Below, piece after piece: positions 12,001 through 24,700 of a stretch of DNA of 64,000 nt. Made by a program: the position numbers and the translations under genes. This DNA comes from Lagopus muta (taxonomy: Eukaryota > Chordata > Aves > Galliformes > Phasianidae). Below the pieces are notes generated by a model, which saw nothing but the letters and a program-made list of their open reading frames with translations, was not told where the DNA came from and ran no database searches. Position 1 is the stretch's first letter; the number at the start of each line of letters is the position of its first letter. The DNA is taken from positions 17,335,219-17,399,218 of the forward strand of contig NC_064444.1 in assembly GCF_023343835.1 (NCBI RefSeq), given 5' to 3'.

Positions 12001-15000
12001 TCCTCGCAGGAAGGTGTTCCATCCCTTGGATCATTTTTGTGGCCCTCCTCTGGATACACTCCAACAGGGCTATGTCTCTCCTGCACTGAGGACTCCACAT
12101 CTCTGCAGATGTTTTTGCAGCCGAACAAGAATAAATTATATGAAAAGGAAACGTGTTCTAAATAAAGATGAATGGATCTGAAGGAAATGCACATAACATT
12201 TCTAGAACAAAAAACAAAACAAAACCACCTCTCCCATTCTCTCCTAGTGCATTAAGGTCTGTTTTGAAACAAAAAAACAGCATAAAAAACATCACTGATA
12301 TATTCTATTTGAAGTTTCTGGAAATGATAACAAGAAAAAGTAATGAATTGTTTATTTTTCATCCAATCTAAAGGCAGTTAACCAAGAATGCTCTCCGTAT
12401 ATCTATGTGCTGAACTGAATGCTCACCTGAACTGTCAGACAACAGAAAATCTCCATTGCTGTGGTTGGTTACAGCCCTCCTTTCTGTATGCTTTAGATGA
12501 AGACTCTGAGGAAGGATTTTGAGCAGCTCCACGAGGAGTATGGAACACTGCTGGAAATCCACCAAGAGACTGCAGAAGAGCGAGACAGCTTCTACAGCCA
12601 ACTGCAAGAAGCTGAACGCAGCCACACGCCCCGGCCCAACTGGGCAAAGTGTTCAGGTGCCGCCTGCACTCAGCACTCATTTGCTTGCAGACTAGATGTC
12701 TATAGAGCTGTATTCATTGCAAGGCTCTTACTGGGCTCACACAAAACCAGCACTCACGGGAAAAATGCCCCTCTGTGAACAGCTCAGCATCTTTTTGTTG
12801 TTGCAGAAGTGATTCCTGGCGGAGTGGAGCGGTGGGGCCGTCTGGCCGAGGGGAAGAGCAGCAATCAGCTGGTGGATGTGCTTCTGGAGGAAATAGGAAC
12901 AGCAGTGCTAAAAGAGATGAATGTCTTCCATGGATGGGTACGCGCATGCTTTCTCCTCTGTTTGTTTCCACTGAGCTTCATTGGTAGTAAATATCCATTC
13001 AGAAGGTGGGGAGGTTGCGTTCATGGTTGGACTCAGCGTATTTGGCGCCCACCATCAGCATAACCACTGAAAATTTTAGAGCTGGGGAAACTCGGATGCA
13101 AGAGAAAAGCTGAACCTGAGGGTAAGCATATCGAGGACAGCTGAAGTATAGAAGCATAGAATCATTAAGATTGGAAAAGACAACTGCTGAGATGAGCTTA
13201 GCCAAGCACCAGAATGACTAAGAGTGCATAGCAGGAGTGCACTGTAGGGAACGACTCCTTCCCACGGCATCAGGAGGTAATTCAAACCACACCACCCCAT
13301 TGCACTGCACCCTGACAAGCAGGAGAGGCAGGAAATGATACAGGGACAAGGCAGTGTTACAAGAGATCTTCACCTCATAACATATCCAAACATTTTCTCA
13401 GGGGCAGAGTAACACTTCCTTGGTCCTTCCACGTCTCTCCCTAAGAAATTCACCAAAACGTTGCTCCAGTGCTGCACTGATGCCAGCAAGGGGAAGGCCT
13501 CATCTGTTTCTCTTCTATTTCCTAGGGCAAAAGTGACAAGGTTCCTGTGTACCTGAGGTATGAAGGTGAAGTCAAGAACAAAAAGCCAACTAAGAAGGAT
13601 GTGGTGAACATCCTGAAGGACATCTGGAAAGAGAAAATTGCACTAGATCAGCAGGTTTGTCATTTTCCTTCTCTAAAGCCCTGAGCTAAATCAACCACAC
13701 TCGTGAATCTGAGACCTTAGCTAGAATGACTGCTGCTATTCTGGGATGTTCTGGTGCACTGTACACCAGGATGCCATCACAACTATGTAGCATCTGTTCT
13801 TAGGTTTGGAAGCATGGCAATATCTGTGCCACCAAAGCATGGTCAATTGTTTGGGTTTTTTTGTTTTGTTTTTCTGGACTGATTTTAACCCATGCCAATC
13901 CACTATGAAAGTCCAGAGGAACAAGTGGTACCACAAGAAATGAAGATGAGGAACAGAAAAGGAGGAAGAGAAAAAAAAAGTCACTTATGAAGCAAATTAG
14001 CATAAAAGTGCTTTGGTTTTGTCACACAAAAAAAGCAGACAATTTCCCCTTTTTGTCCAGGGTGGGTTGGGAGTGGAGGGTGGAGGCTAAAGAGCCTGTG
14101 TTTGAACCTTCTCATGTTAGGGACATGTATAATGCCCTGTTATCAGCCTCAGACACAAGAGCAACCTTTACAGAGGCAGAATCACTTCACAGATTTCTTC
14201 ACTTGAGCTAGAAGCCTAAATACATCCCTTAGGTCAGCCCTAAACAGTTTAGTGTTTCCTATGGCTGCTTTTTACTTTCAGATTAGATTCCTGGGGAAGC
14301 AGGGCTGCTGCAATCATTGTCTGGCTTCAGGTCTCTGCAGTAACTACTCCTCGTTGTCTGAACCCATGAACAAAGCTTAGCTAAATCAGACAGAGGGGAA
14401 GCACCTCACAGGTATTAAGTTCCTAAGTATTTCACAAAAAGGGCTAGGAGAAAAGAGATGATTTGTGGACTCAGCAACAGGAGAGCTTCCTCATAGACCT
14501 ACCTTTTAGATTGTACTGACTAAACCTGGAAGAAAGGCTTGGAATGACCAAATAGCAGGGAAGGCTCCAGCCAGCACCTGTCCTGCCAGAAGACACATCT
14601 GTATGCAAACAGCTGCAGTCAGACTGGCAGATTTGATTTAGTTCTGCTGCTCATGCACGATGCTCACTTGTTATCTGCAGACAGGAAAGCGTTCCAGTCT
14701 TCCTGAGTTCTTTCTCAGCTACCTCCAGAAGAAGTATGGAGATGCCTCTGCTATGGAATGGTCTTACAGTCTGTATGAGTACATGAGACTCTGCCCCTCA
14801 AACCACGTCATGAGCTCATTCTATGAGATACTCACTGGAAAGGTAGGCAACCCGTGCCCCTGTGCTGCACCCAGACATTGCTGGTAGTACAAACAAGAAG
14901 GCAGGGAAGCGTTCTGCAAGGCAGCTTCACTTCACTGCCTGTTCACAAAGAAACATTAAGGTTGGAAAAGACCTCTAAAAATCAAGCCCATCCCCACCAT

Positions 15001-18000
15001 GCCCACTGACCACATCCCTCAGTGCCACGTCTCCACAGTTCTTGGCCACCTCCAAGGACAGTGACTCCAGCACCTCCCTGGGCAGCCTGTCCCAATATAC
15101 TGCCACTATTTTTATTAATATCCAACCTAAACCTCCCTAGCACAACTTGAGGCCGTTCTCTCTCATCTTATCTGGGAGAAAAAGGCCAACCCCAAAGACA
15201 CATGACAGTGAACAACTCTCTTCAAAGCAGTTTGCTTAAGGAGGAACTGTTGTGAACAGCCGCCCTGCAAGCCATGGTGTTGCTTGACAATTTATAAATC
15301 ACTAAAAGCAGCTCAGGTAAAAGCTGATTTAGAAGTGAGCACAATCCTTTCGCAGTTTTGCTTCCCTCTTGAATGCAACCCAAGGGCCAACAGATAAGTC
15401 AGTTCCTGACCTGTGAACCTTCCCTGTTCCACAGGTAGCTGAAGAGCAATATCACGACCAGAATCAGCTGATTTCTGACCTGCAGAAGCAGCTGGCTGCC
15501 TGTGACAGCTCCAGCAATGGGTCCCTGCCCAGCAAGCAGTTCAGGCAAGAGCCAAGCAGCACACACTGAGCTCTGCGTGCTGGGATAAGCCAAGTCTGTC
15601 TGCTTCACTTATATCTGTCAGCACAGCCCAGGGAACAGTTTTCCTCTCTTAAATTCCTGTGAGGACAGCCATAGCAAGTGTCTACTTGTAAAACTCAGCA
15701 TAAGGTTTTAGAATTATGTGAGAACTGCAGGTTTTGATTAGCAAAACTGGGAAACCTGTGAAGAGATACAGGGCACTGGGGCACTGCACACATGTAGTGG
15801 GATGAGGCAGCATCTGCACCCAGCCCCATTCCCCAGGGAAGAGACAGAGGATCTGCTGCAGTGCTCCCTCCTGCTCCTAGCATGGCTCACAAAGCGTTTC
15901 TGGGAGTTTTGCCCCAGGTGCAGGATTTGTCAATTGGATTTGTCAATCACCTGTGCTTTCATAAACTGTACTCACTAGAGACAGCATTTCTTGGGGCTAC
16001 GGCACAGAATTAAGGCAAGGGCCATCTCCAACACACAGCTGGGAACATGGCTCTGGTGCAGACGTGCCAGCTCCCAGCTAACCAACACCATGCTGCGTTC
16101 AGAACTTCCCAAATGGTTCAGCATCAACGTCCACCTGAAATCACCACCCTTGCTTTGTTACCTGAAGGTGCATGCACTTCCTTGACATGTGTATCCTCTC
16201 TGAGGGCAATGAAGTTTTGAAGATGTAGCTCACGGTGCACATGCACACTCTGCTAGCTTAAAATGCTGCCGTCCATACCAGCACTCATTAACTGCTCACA
16301 TGCTGTTGCCTGTCTCCAAGCAGAATGGCTCTGAGGGAGGCTTTTCCTCTGAAAAGAAGAGATGCAATCCAAGAGCTGGTTGATGCAAGCAGGTTTAATC
16401 TGGACAGTGATGAAGACCTCATTGACTACACATCCTTATTCGAAGAAGTAAGTTCACATAAGTTTTCTTTTTGACTTGGGTTTAAGCAAAATAATTGAAT
16501 TAGGCTGGTCAGACTGCTTATCCAACTCCTATAGCTGCACTGCACACCACAGGCTCTGAAAACCATCTGCAGATCTCTGTAATGCAAGCTTTTGCTTTTT
16601 TCTGTGAGTTTTTCCCGATTTTATTTTCACTTTTCATATAGAAATTCCATTTCTATGGGAGCTATTTTAACATACAGTGGGGAATGACTCTTACTGGGAT
16701 GGAGGAACACGTGATCCGTGCTCTAAATTCTTTCAGGATGAAGAGGGGAACCCTGAACCTTTTGTTGCAAAGCTCAGGAGCCAGTATGTCAGTGAGAAGC
16801 AGGAGTACCTGCAAGAGCTAAAGAAGAGCCTGGGAGATGTAACGTACGTACAAAGGAGTGGGCTGATGGGGGTGGGGGCAGTGGATCAGAATCCCCCCAT
16901 GGACACAGGAACACATTGCTCCTGTGCAGGGACTCAGATTTGCATACCTGCTGTACCATACATTTGGGTCTTTTCATTGCCCACTTCCCCACCCTGCGGT
17001 GAGCTGTGCCTTTCTCCTTGTCACCCCTCCAACCTCACTGTGCCCATGTGCTGGGGCTGGATTTGAACTGCTCCTGGGCTTGCAGGGACCTGACAAAGAT
17101 GCTCAAGCAGTGCAGAGGATGAGCTCCCTAACAACAACCTTAGTGTGGAGAGAGGCGAGAAAGAAGGAGGATCCTGGAAGCCACCAGGGCACTGGGCTTA
17201 GGCTGAGCACCTATGCTACACGAGGTGTGCTGCTCAAGTCTGAGCTGAAGGGAAACTGTGGTCAGTCAGGAGTCTTGCATGACAGCCAGGGAAAACAGAG
17301 AATAAGTGAGATCAACACACACAGGACACGCAGAAAGCTTCTGGATTGACCATTGGCCAAGCCCCCTGCAGGGGTCAAGAAGAGAGTTGCAGGTGCACTG
17401 GGAGCCAAAATGGTAGAGTGAAAAGAGAAGGCTGTGCTGGGAGTATTTAGACAAGGAGGAGCATCTGGGGACACGGGCTGGAGGTGCTGGCAAGAAGCAG
17501 CAGTGAGTGGCTACAGAGAAGGGGAGGTAACAAGTCAGGGATTACTAGCTTTTACCAAGGAAAAACAGCATGAGATGAGGCATGGAGAGGTCAGCGTGGG
17601 AACTGGAGATGCAAAGGGTACCTAGGATTGAGAAACCTCCTAACTAGTGAACAGGCTCACCTGGAACAGCAACAAATGGGCACAAGGTAAAGAGGCAGGA
17701 CAAACAACCTGTAAGGGCTATGGCAAGCAGTGAGTGGAGAAAGTTGGCTGTGCTGGTAATAATCCCCTTCAGTACTTGAAGTTGATCTCGACATCCCTCA
17801 GCTCTCTAAAAACAGTAGCAAAGTCCTGTGTATACTCAGATTAGTTCTGAGGACTGAGAGAAGCAAACTGGACTGACAACTGCAGCGTTGAAGGCAAAAG
17901 TCTGAGAAATAATCCCACCTCAAATCAAGACAAACAGGATGGAGCAACTGCACAGAAAAGAAGCCACCAAGCAATGAGGGAAACAGTAAAGGTGGGGTGG

Positions 18001-18489
18001 ATGCACAGGCAGTTTAATGCTGTCTTTTACAGGCACTGAATTAGCAAGGAAAAGCATAGTTATATAACAAAGAGTAAAAAAATGCTTAACAGAGGAAAAT
18101 TAAAGTCTTTCCAGGTGATCACAAACTAACTCTCCCTAATTTCTTGTCAGTTTGATTTAGTAATTTATTATGTGCATTGTGGTACATTGTGGTACAAATG
18201 CTTGGGCATTCCTATCCTATACCATAGCAGTGCAAGTGACTGAATTGTTTTTTCAAGCAGAGAAGTGGATGCCGATGATCTGAAGGCAGCTTTCTGCAGG
18301 ATTGATCCCAAGATCAATGATCAGATGCTAGATGCCTACATCAGCCTGGCTTACCAGGTCAAAAGAGAACAGCCTGACCAAGAAGTTGTGCCTGTGGACA
18401 CCGTGCTGGAGAGACTCCGTGTTGGAGACGTGAGACGAGTAGGGCCCTCACCCAGGAAAGAAAGCACAACAGACTCTGAAGGAGAGTAA
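5940..18489 (+). CDS. TSNAXIP1: TSNAXIP1, translin-associated factor X-interacting protein 1 (14 coding exons)
   Basis: A coiled-coil protein enriched in testis and ciliated cells, named for binding translin-associated factor X; its molecular role is poorly known. Coding exons: 5940-6019, 6231-6354, 7600-7693, 9593-9789, 10731-10869, 11103-11272, 12497-12656, 12807-12937, 13526-13654, 14681-14842, 15435-15544, 16324-16447, 16737-16843, 18261-18489. All phases agree and give 651 residues (human about 658). Human-like landmarks: GQTVLRNHKPC (residues ~8-18), LEQLESYLRKEL, FKTYKPLLSAIKNEYEA, IRALEPLKA, VPRRDFE, TPRPNW, NQLVDVLLEEIG, KKDVVNILKD, YTSLFEE and, at the C-terminus, VRRVGP. Much of residues 100-320 looks coiled-coil. 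The ATG at 5940 is chosen by alignment; the exon stays open upstream to its acceptor at 5907 (after CTCTCTCCAG), so a start in an unseen upstream exon is possible. Intron 11 has a GC donor. All other junctions are GT-AG. Confidence 0.93.
6725..6945 (+). repeat. CR1 LINE 3'-end fragment
   Basis: Good match to the CR1 3' end, from GGAGAGGTGCTGGAACAGCT through CCATTCTATGATTCTA. In the TSNAXIP1 intron between the second and third coding exons, sense orientation. Confidence 0.85.
7238..7292 (-). repeat. CR1-like tail fragment
   Basis: ACAGAATCTTTAGGACTGG followed by AAAAGACC...ATCATCAAGTCCAAC is a diverged reverse-complement CR1 tail, 3' end at the left. Confidence 0.6.
7769..7945. repeat. Two short AT microsatellites
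   Basis: ATATATGTATATATATA near 7769-7788 and an (AT)n run near 7930-7942, both in a TSNAXIP1 intron. Confidence 0.6.
9910..10040 (+). repeat. CR1 LINE 3'-end fragment
   Basis: GGTTGGACTCGATGATCTC, then GGAGGTCCCTTCCAACCCC, then an ATTCTGTGATTCTGTGA end. Different CR1 subfamily from the copy at 6725 (TTGGACTCGATGATCT type). Confidence 0.85.
11038..11091 (+). repeat. CR1-like tail fragment
   Basis: TTGGGCTAGATGATCTTCG followed by GGTCTTTTCCAACCATAAC. The fragment ends about 11 bases before the TSNAXIP1 acceptor at 11102, so a repeat tail lies next to, or supplies part of, that polypyrimidine region. Confidence 0.65.
11770..12110 (-). repeat. CR1 LINE fragment
   Basis: Reverse-complement CR1 landmarks: TTTCCCCTTGTCC, CTCTGCTCCAGGCT..CAGCCC, CCTCTGGATACACTCCAACAG, CTGCACTGAGGACTCCA. 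Diverged and non-coding. Confidence 0.8.
13150..13200 (-). repeat. CR1-like tail fragment
   Basis: ATAGAATCATTAAGATTGG followed by AAAAGACAACTG matches the reverse-complement tail of an older CR1 subfamily. Confidence 0.6.
14948..15180 (-). repeat. CR1 LINE 3'-end fragment
   Basis: ACATTAAGGTTGGAAAAGAC, CCACTGACCACATCCCTCAG, CAGCACCTCCCTGGGCAGCC and ATCCAACCTAAACCTCCC in order, reverse orientation. Confidence 0.85.
15545..16323 (+). other. TSNAXIP1: GC-AG intron of TSNAXIP1
   Basis: The donor is TTCAG|GCAAGA, a GC donor with otherwise good consensus. The acceptor CCAAGCAG|AATGGC gives the phase that continues into ALREAFPLK, matching human LKSTFPLK. No usable GT donor lies close by in the right phase. 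Reading through the donor reaches a stop after eight further residues. Confidence 0.85.
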
Positions 18490-18508
18490 GGAAGCTTCCC
18501 ACGTTAAG

Positions 18509-18514
18509 AATAAA
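18509..18514 (+). terminator. TSNAXIP1: TSNAXIP1 poly(A) signal
   Basis: AATAAA 20 bases after the TAA stop, followed by a TG/T-rich stretch. It implies a very short 3' UTR. Confidence 0.75.
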
Positions 18515-21500
18515 AAGCCTGTTTGATCTGCAGTTTTGGATACAGAGCTGAGTCAGAGCTACTGCACTAAATACCACTTTTAATGCATGTAGAGACACAC
18601 ACAGTCACTAACTGTTGAGAGGATAGGCTAATTTGAACTGTCCTGGAAAAACAGATTGCATTTGTGAACTGGAGAGACATCATAGCCCACATGACAGAAT
18701 AAGTACCATCAGGTGTATGAAGCCCCTGCAATTTCTGCCTTGATTACTGAAATTGGTGTTGCCTACCTCCAGCATAAGTTGCTAAGTGTCAGGAAAGGAA
18801 ATACAAAAGCACTGAAAAAGCAGATGCATCATCTAACTAGGAATCAGGTGTCCTAACTGCACGTATCTCTGGGAGAAGTTCTGAAAACAGAAGATTTAAC
18901 ACAGCAAAATTCAGAATAGCTGGAAGGAAGAGGGCATTAAAACACAGAAGATATGTTTGGTAGATGAACTTCAGATTTGCAAAGCTCTCCAGGAGAGCAT
19001 CTAATGGAAAGGCAAGGAAAGCACTGCACTACCGAAAGCAGGATTCACTTGTTTTGCTTCACCCTGAGCAATATAGATTCCAAAAAGTTAAATGCATTGC
19101 CCTGTAAGCAGCAGTTCTTTCTTTCACCCTTCCAGTTTCATTGGTAGGACTTGAAAGATAGCAATCTATCCCTCCAAGCCTTCAGTTTAGTTTACTAGAG
19201 CAACTAGAACACCTCTCAACAGAAGAGAGAATGGATCAGAAATCCTACCTTGTCCTCCCTCAGCAGGAACTAGGAGGCTCTCTCTAGTCTCTTTTGAAGT
19301 GCTCTTAGAAAGAGGATTCTCACAGCACTTCAGCAGAAAGAAGCTGGAAGCTCTGTTATTACTTCAGACCAAAATTTTCAAACCCTGGCATGCAAAGATG
19401 TGAGGGTGCACTAAAAAAACTGCATAAAACACATTTGTAAAAGGACAAATACTATGTCAGTTAACAAAGCTGTTTCCTTTCAAATACTGGAGAGGAAAAA
19501 AAGCCCATAATACTGGAATTACTTTTTTTAAACGTGAAAATGACTGACCTTTGTATTGGCAACTGCCTGTCAAAATAACTCACTCACTGGCCTTCATTTC
19601 CTAGTGCTGTGCAGAATTGGTTTAACTTGTAAGCACTGCTGCCAAAAGCCAGGTATGATTTCCAGGAGTCCTCATTAACTGCACCATTTCAGACCTTTGG
19701 GAAGCTACACTGTACTTTTCAGTAAGGAACTCTTCCTCACAGATCCAAGAATACAGAAAACTGTATTTTGTGGCTTTAGAACATTCCTAAACTGCAAAGA
19801 AGAAAAAAGAAAAAGCAGTTACTCCACTCCTTTAGTCTGCAGTTTTCTTTCTTTAGTTTGGCTGAGCTGTGGCTGACCCCAGCTGGAAGCACCAGCCCTG
19901 TTCTGCCCCACTCTGACTCGAGGGGACTGCAAAGCAGCAGCCCTGAGCCACCCCTTCTCCACAGACTAATTAATCAGTTTAAAGACTGATGAGGAAGGAA
20001 CAGATTTTTTCTTTCCCTGAAAATAAGCAAGCACTTCAATTGCCTTACCTTGGGAACTGCAAACTGGCTAAGTGGAAAGGAAGCATGGTAGCATGTCAGA
20101 CTGGGAAACACAGAACAGCATTACAGATGAATGATATCCAAGGCAAAGTTTTATGTCTGTTCTTCTGAAAACTGTGTCATCCTTCCCCAGCTTGTGAACT
20201 GTTTTAGAAAGCCATCATTCTTTGCTCCTTACAAACCCTCTGACGTGGCTGACCTTCCTCCTGGTGCAGCTTAGGCTCACTGTAAGCAGTAAAACCACAG
20301 ACAAGCATTTCACTCATTCTCTCCCTTACCTGAAGGGCACAAGGGTTTATTTGGCACCACGGTTGGCATCAGGAAACACCTGCAGAAATGCAGCCCTCAT
20401 CTCTGAGCATGTGTTTTAGAAATAAAGGGAGGGCCCAAACACAAAGCATGGTGTGTTATTATTAGCTCTATCTCAGCCAGCCACCACCTCACTCCCACTC
20501 TTTGAAAGGAAAAGACCAGGGTAAAGATCACACACAACTTACCATCAGGGGCAAAACAGCCTAGACTTGGGGAAAATTATTGACAATTACTTGAGAGATG
20601 AGAAAGAAACAAAACTAAAAGACACCTTTCTCCCATTCTCCTCTTCTTCCAAAGCTCTAAGTCACTCCTTCATTCTCAAACTCTCCTACTCCCTTCCCAC
20701 TCCATACAGCACAGGAAGGTGGGGAACACAGGCTGCCATCAGCCTCTAACACTTCATCTCTGCTGCTCCTTCCTCCCTGCTCTGCCCAGTGATGTTGTGC
20801 TCCATGTGGTGCCCTCGGGCTGCAGGGGGACAGCCTGCTCCACCATGGGCCTCTCCTGAGCTGTAGGGAACTTCTACTCTGCTCCCAGAGCATCTCTTGC
20901 CCTCCTTCTGCACTGCCCTTGGGGTCTGCAGGATTGTCTCTCTCACATTTTCCTCATCACTCCCTCACACACCTGCTGTGCAGCACTTTTTACCATTTCT
21001 TATGTTAGCACTGATGTGCATTGCAGAAGGGTTCCAATTTAGCCAGTGGTGGCTCTATTTCAGAACAGGCTGTCTGACACAAGGGTACCCCTACAGTGCC
21101 CATGTTACCAAAACTTTGCCACGTAAACCAAATTTACACAATTAAGTCCATTTACCACATCTGAGCTAGAAAATTTAACCTCTCAGATGGTCTTCAATTA
21201 CTGCTTGTTAACTCCCCATCAGCTGTTGCCACAGATAAACTATGACCTGCTCTTGACATCGTAGACCAGGTTTGCAAAGTAGGACAAGATCCCAAGCTTC
21301 AAAGTTCCTGATCTAGAAAAAAAATACACAGCTGTAAACAAGGATCATCTTCTTCTCAGAAGGCAGTCCATAACTGCTCATTTGAGCACATAAATGGTTA
21401 GCATGAAGAGCACCAGCACAAGTGCCTATAAGGAACATTCTGAAAATGCAGCAGACGTATGGTAACCTTTCAGCTCACCAGAATAAGCAACATTTGTATT

Positions 21501-21518
21501 GTGCAGAATACACATCAT
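18515..21518. other. Gap between the converging TSNAXIP1 and CENPT tails
   Basis: No gene was recognised on either strand. Short open frames near 20657-20946 and 20897-21145 are in low-complexity Pro/Ser-rich context with no family match. Part may be CENPT 3' UTR if a more distal signal is used (another TTTATT lies near 20345). Confidence 0.6.
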
Positions 21519-21524
21519 TTTATT
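21519..21524 (-). terminator. CENPT: Likely CENPT poly(A) signal
   Basis: TTTATT on the plus strand is AATAAA on the CENPT strand, about 230 bases after the stop codon. Confidence 0.55.
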
Positions 21525-21754
21525 TTACAGAGCTGTAAAAGTATTTAAAGATACAAGGATAATAATTGATGGTGAGATCCAGCAGGCTGACATTATAGCC
21601 ACAGCACAACCTGAATCAATTCAAGCCCGTGCTGACTGCATATTGCCCCAGCAGCTGCAAGTGGAAAGCCATCACATGGAACCACCTATGGCCTGCTTGC
21701 AGCAGTCAGCTGTGCTTCCACCCCTAGGACATGCCCACTGCCAGAGGGGCACTT

Positions 21755-24700
21755 TCACTTGTAGGGAATCACTTTATTCCCACTCACAGCAACGGGAATC
21801 AGCAGCTTCCTGTACTCCAGAGGGAGGTGACGCTCCACCAGTACATGCAATGGCATCTTGTCTGTCACCAGCCCTTGCCTTTGTTCAGAAAAAAAGAGCA
21901 GAAAAGAAACAGAATAGTTAGTGGAAAGAGTTTCCAATAAACTTAATATCAAAGTTTCTGAAGTTTTCTTGCAGTGGCATTTTAGCATTTAACTCCTGAA
22001 ACACACAGGCTGTGACTGTTTGCAATAGGAAAGTCATCTCCCTTTATTTGCACACAACTTCCCCATGTGTTCAGTCCCATCTATGGTGCAGCCCCCCACA
22101 GAGATACATGTTTTCCACAGTGAAAGTCAGCACACTGAGCCATGCCAAAGCAGTGCATTCCTTTTTAAATTCACAGTCCATGTGACATGGGATAAGTTTT
22201 CCCATTTAAGGACATGCACAGAATGATGCAATGGAAGCAAACATCCCATTGTCCAGTAGACTTTTTTTTTTTACATGCCATTCACAACTCAGAGGTGGTT
22301 GGCATTTTAGAGCTGTGTAGACAGTGTTGTTTTCTAGTAACACCATTTAGCTGACTGGCCTGAAAAAAAATATCATTATCTCCCAGTCTCACAGAGAGAA
22401 ACAACAGCCTTTATGCATGCTTTCTTTGCAGGAAGAGCAGAAATGCTGTTCTTATTTGTCGACTGGTAACAACTCCTAATCTCTTTAGGAGGCAGTGGAA
22501 AAGCATAAAGACATTGGGAAAAAGGTAGAACAAGCATACAGAATCCTCAAACCTGGCCAACTAAGTCATCGTGTTTCTTGATCTACTTTATTAATATCAA
22601 TACAGCTGTCAGCTGGGAAAATGAATTCTCTAGACAGCAAGAGATTAATTCTTTCTAAGCAGCAGCACCAGCTCCTGGTACTCAAGCCCACACAAAACCA
22701 TTTACTTTAATCCCTCAAATAACTTGAACATAGCATCTGAAGGAAACTCTTCCAGGGGAAACTAGAATAACAACTTCCTTGACTTCAAATAAGGAGTGGG
22801 AAATGCTTCAGGCTTCCAACCCAAGAACAAAACCCTTGTATTTTGGTCGCAGGACAATGTAAATCCAGTCATAAGATGGGGGAGCTGAGGGAGCCCAAAG
22901 GGAAGAGCTGCACTGAAGAGGCTCTGAAAACATCCCATGCAGGATGCAGGCCCTCTGTGAGGTCTTGCAGCAGCAAGAAGAGGAACGCTGCTATCAGGAG
23001 AAGCCAGGCCAGAGAATCTTATTCCTGCTTTGGCAAGGAACAGCCAGTTTGAACTCTATCAGATTTGTTTGGGATTTTGTTTGGAGGACAGTAATGCGAG
23101 TGCTTGCAGTCCCCATTTCAGTCGCAAGTGCTCTCAGGGATGCAAACAGCCTAGCCTTGCTTACTGTAACTCACCTGCATTTTCTATGCACACCTTTCAT
23201 GTCCCAGCCCTTTCTGCTTCAGCCTTGCACACATTCCCCTCCTCTTGCTACCTGTTTCTCAGACTCCTCCTTCATTCCCAACCCTCAACACTTCTTCCTG
23301 CCCTCTACCACACTGGCCCTAGAGTATAGAAATTCACGTCCACAAATGTCTATTTTTTGGGACAAAAAGCCAAGCTGCATCACACAGAACAAGTCACAAG
23401 TTACCACGCTCACAGTGGCAACACTGCCAGTGTGCATACCCAGGCCGTGACAGTCTTACCAGGCTATCAGTGCAACACAGACCACCACAACAGGTTAATA
23501 ACACCTGTCCTTTACCTTCTCAAGAGGAGTTCCACGTCAGCCATCTCCACTGTTCTCCTCCCTGCATGCTGGCTGTAAGCTTCCAGATCACTGCTGATCT
23601 GCTTGAAGTATCTCTCAGAGCTGTAAAAGAATTAAAGAAAGAAATAAAAAAAATAAAATAATCAGGCTGTGGGGTGTACTAACACCAAATGCTTGCCCAC
23701 TTCTGTTGGGTAAGTTGTACTGCAGCTGCTCTCTGTGCAGGTCACAGCCTGCCAGAGAAATATGTGGGAGAAGAAACACGACAGTCCTGGGAATGAAGCA
23801 CTGCATCTCAGCCTCGGCCTTCTGGACCATCACCCAGTAATTCTGGATGTGTCAAGATAGCTGTGAAACAGCTGCACATTTGACAAGCAGAACCCTTCCC
23901 AGAACTCCCACACAGGCAAGAACAGGAGTTAACTGATAGTCTCATCTTTAACATGGATTTATTAGGCTCTTACGGGGTATGGTGTTGGAACAATCCCCAG
24001 ATTTTACTCAGGAAGCTAATTTCTAGATTCCAGTAGCTGAGAAACCCTGGAGCTGTAATAGTGCACGGCAGGAACAGCTTCACCTTGCTCAGCCTGATCC
24101 TCCAGAGCCATCCTGCTCAGAGTGCCAGTGATATCAGTGTGCTGTTAGCTGAAGCACTGCACGGTGCACTTGGTCCCAGCTGAGACAAATGTCAGAAGTT
24201 GCTGCAAGGCAGCATCATTCACTGATAGCCACGCAGCAGCCAAAAGCACCTAGCACATTTCTGTTCTCATTTTCATCACACCTCCTGCAGATTTCCCACC
24301 AGCTGAGTAGAGAAGGGCTGAGGGAGAGCCGTCAACTTGTCAGCAGGTCTCTGGAAGAATCTGCAGTTACAGAAGGAAAAAAAAAAAAAAAGGAGGGAAA
24401 AGAAGAGGAGGAGGAGAGCAGTTTGCTGCTGCTTACCATTTTTCAACAATTTTATAGGCGTCTCTGGTCACTGGCATTCTCACGTAATGGCTAAATATCT
24501 GCTTTATCAGCCTGCTTGCTATTTCAGGCTCACGTGTTTTCCTCTGTGCTGCTCCTGAGCTCTTTGGAACTGGCTTTGGAGCTCGCAGTGGCTGCGGGGG
24601 CAACCTTAGAGAGAAATTGAAGATTCACACATCATCAAGTGAACATACAGGCAGTAGGAAGAGAACCAAGTTCAGGCAAGGCTTATGCTGAATTTGAAGA

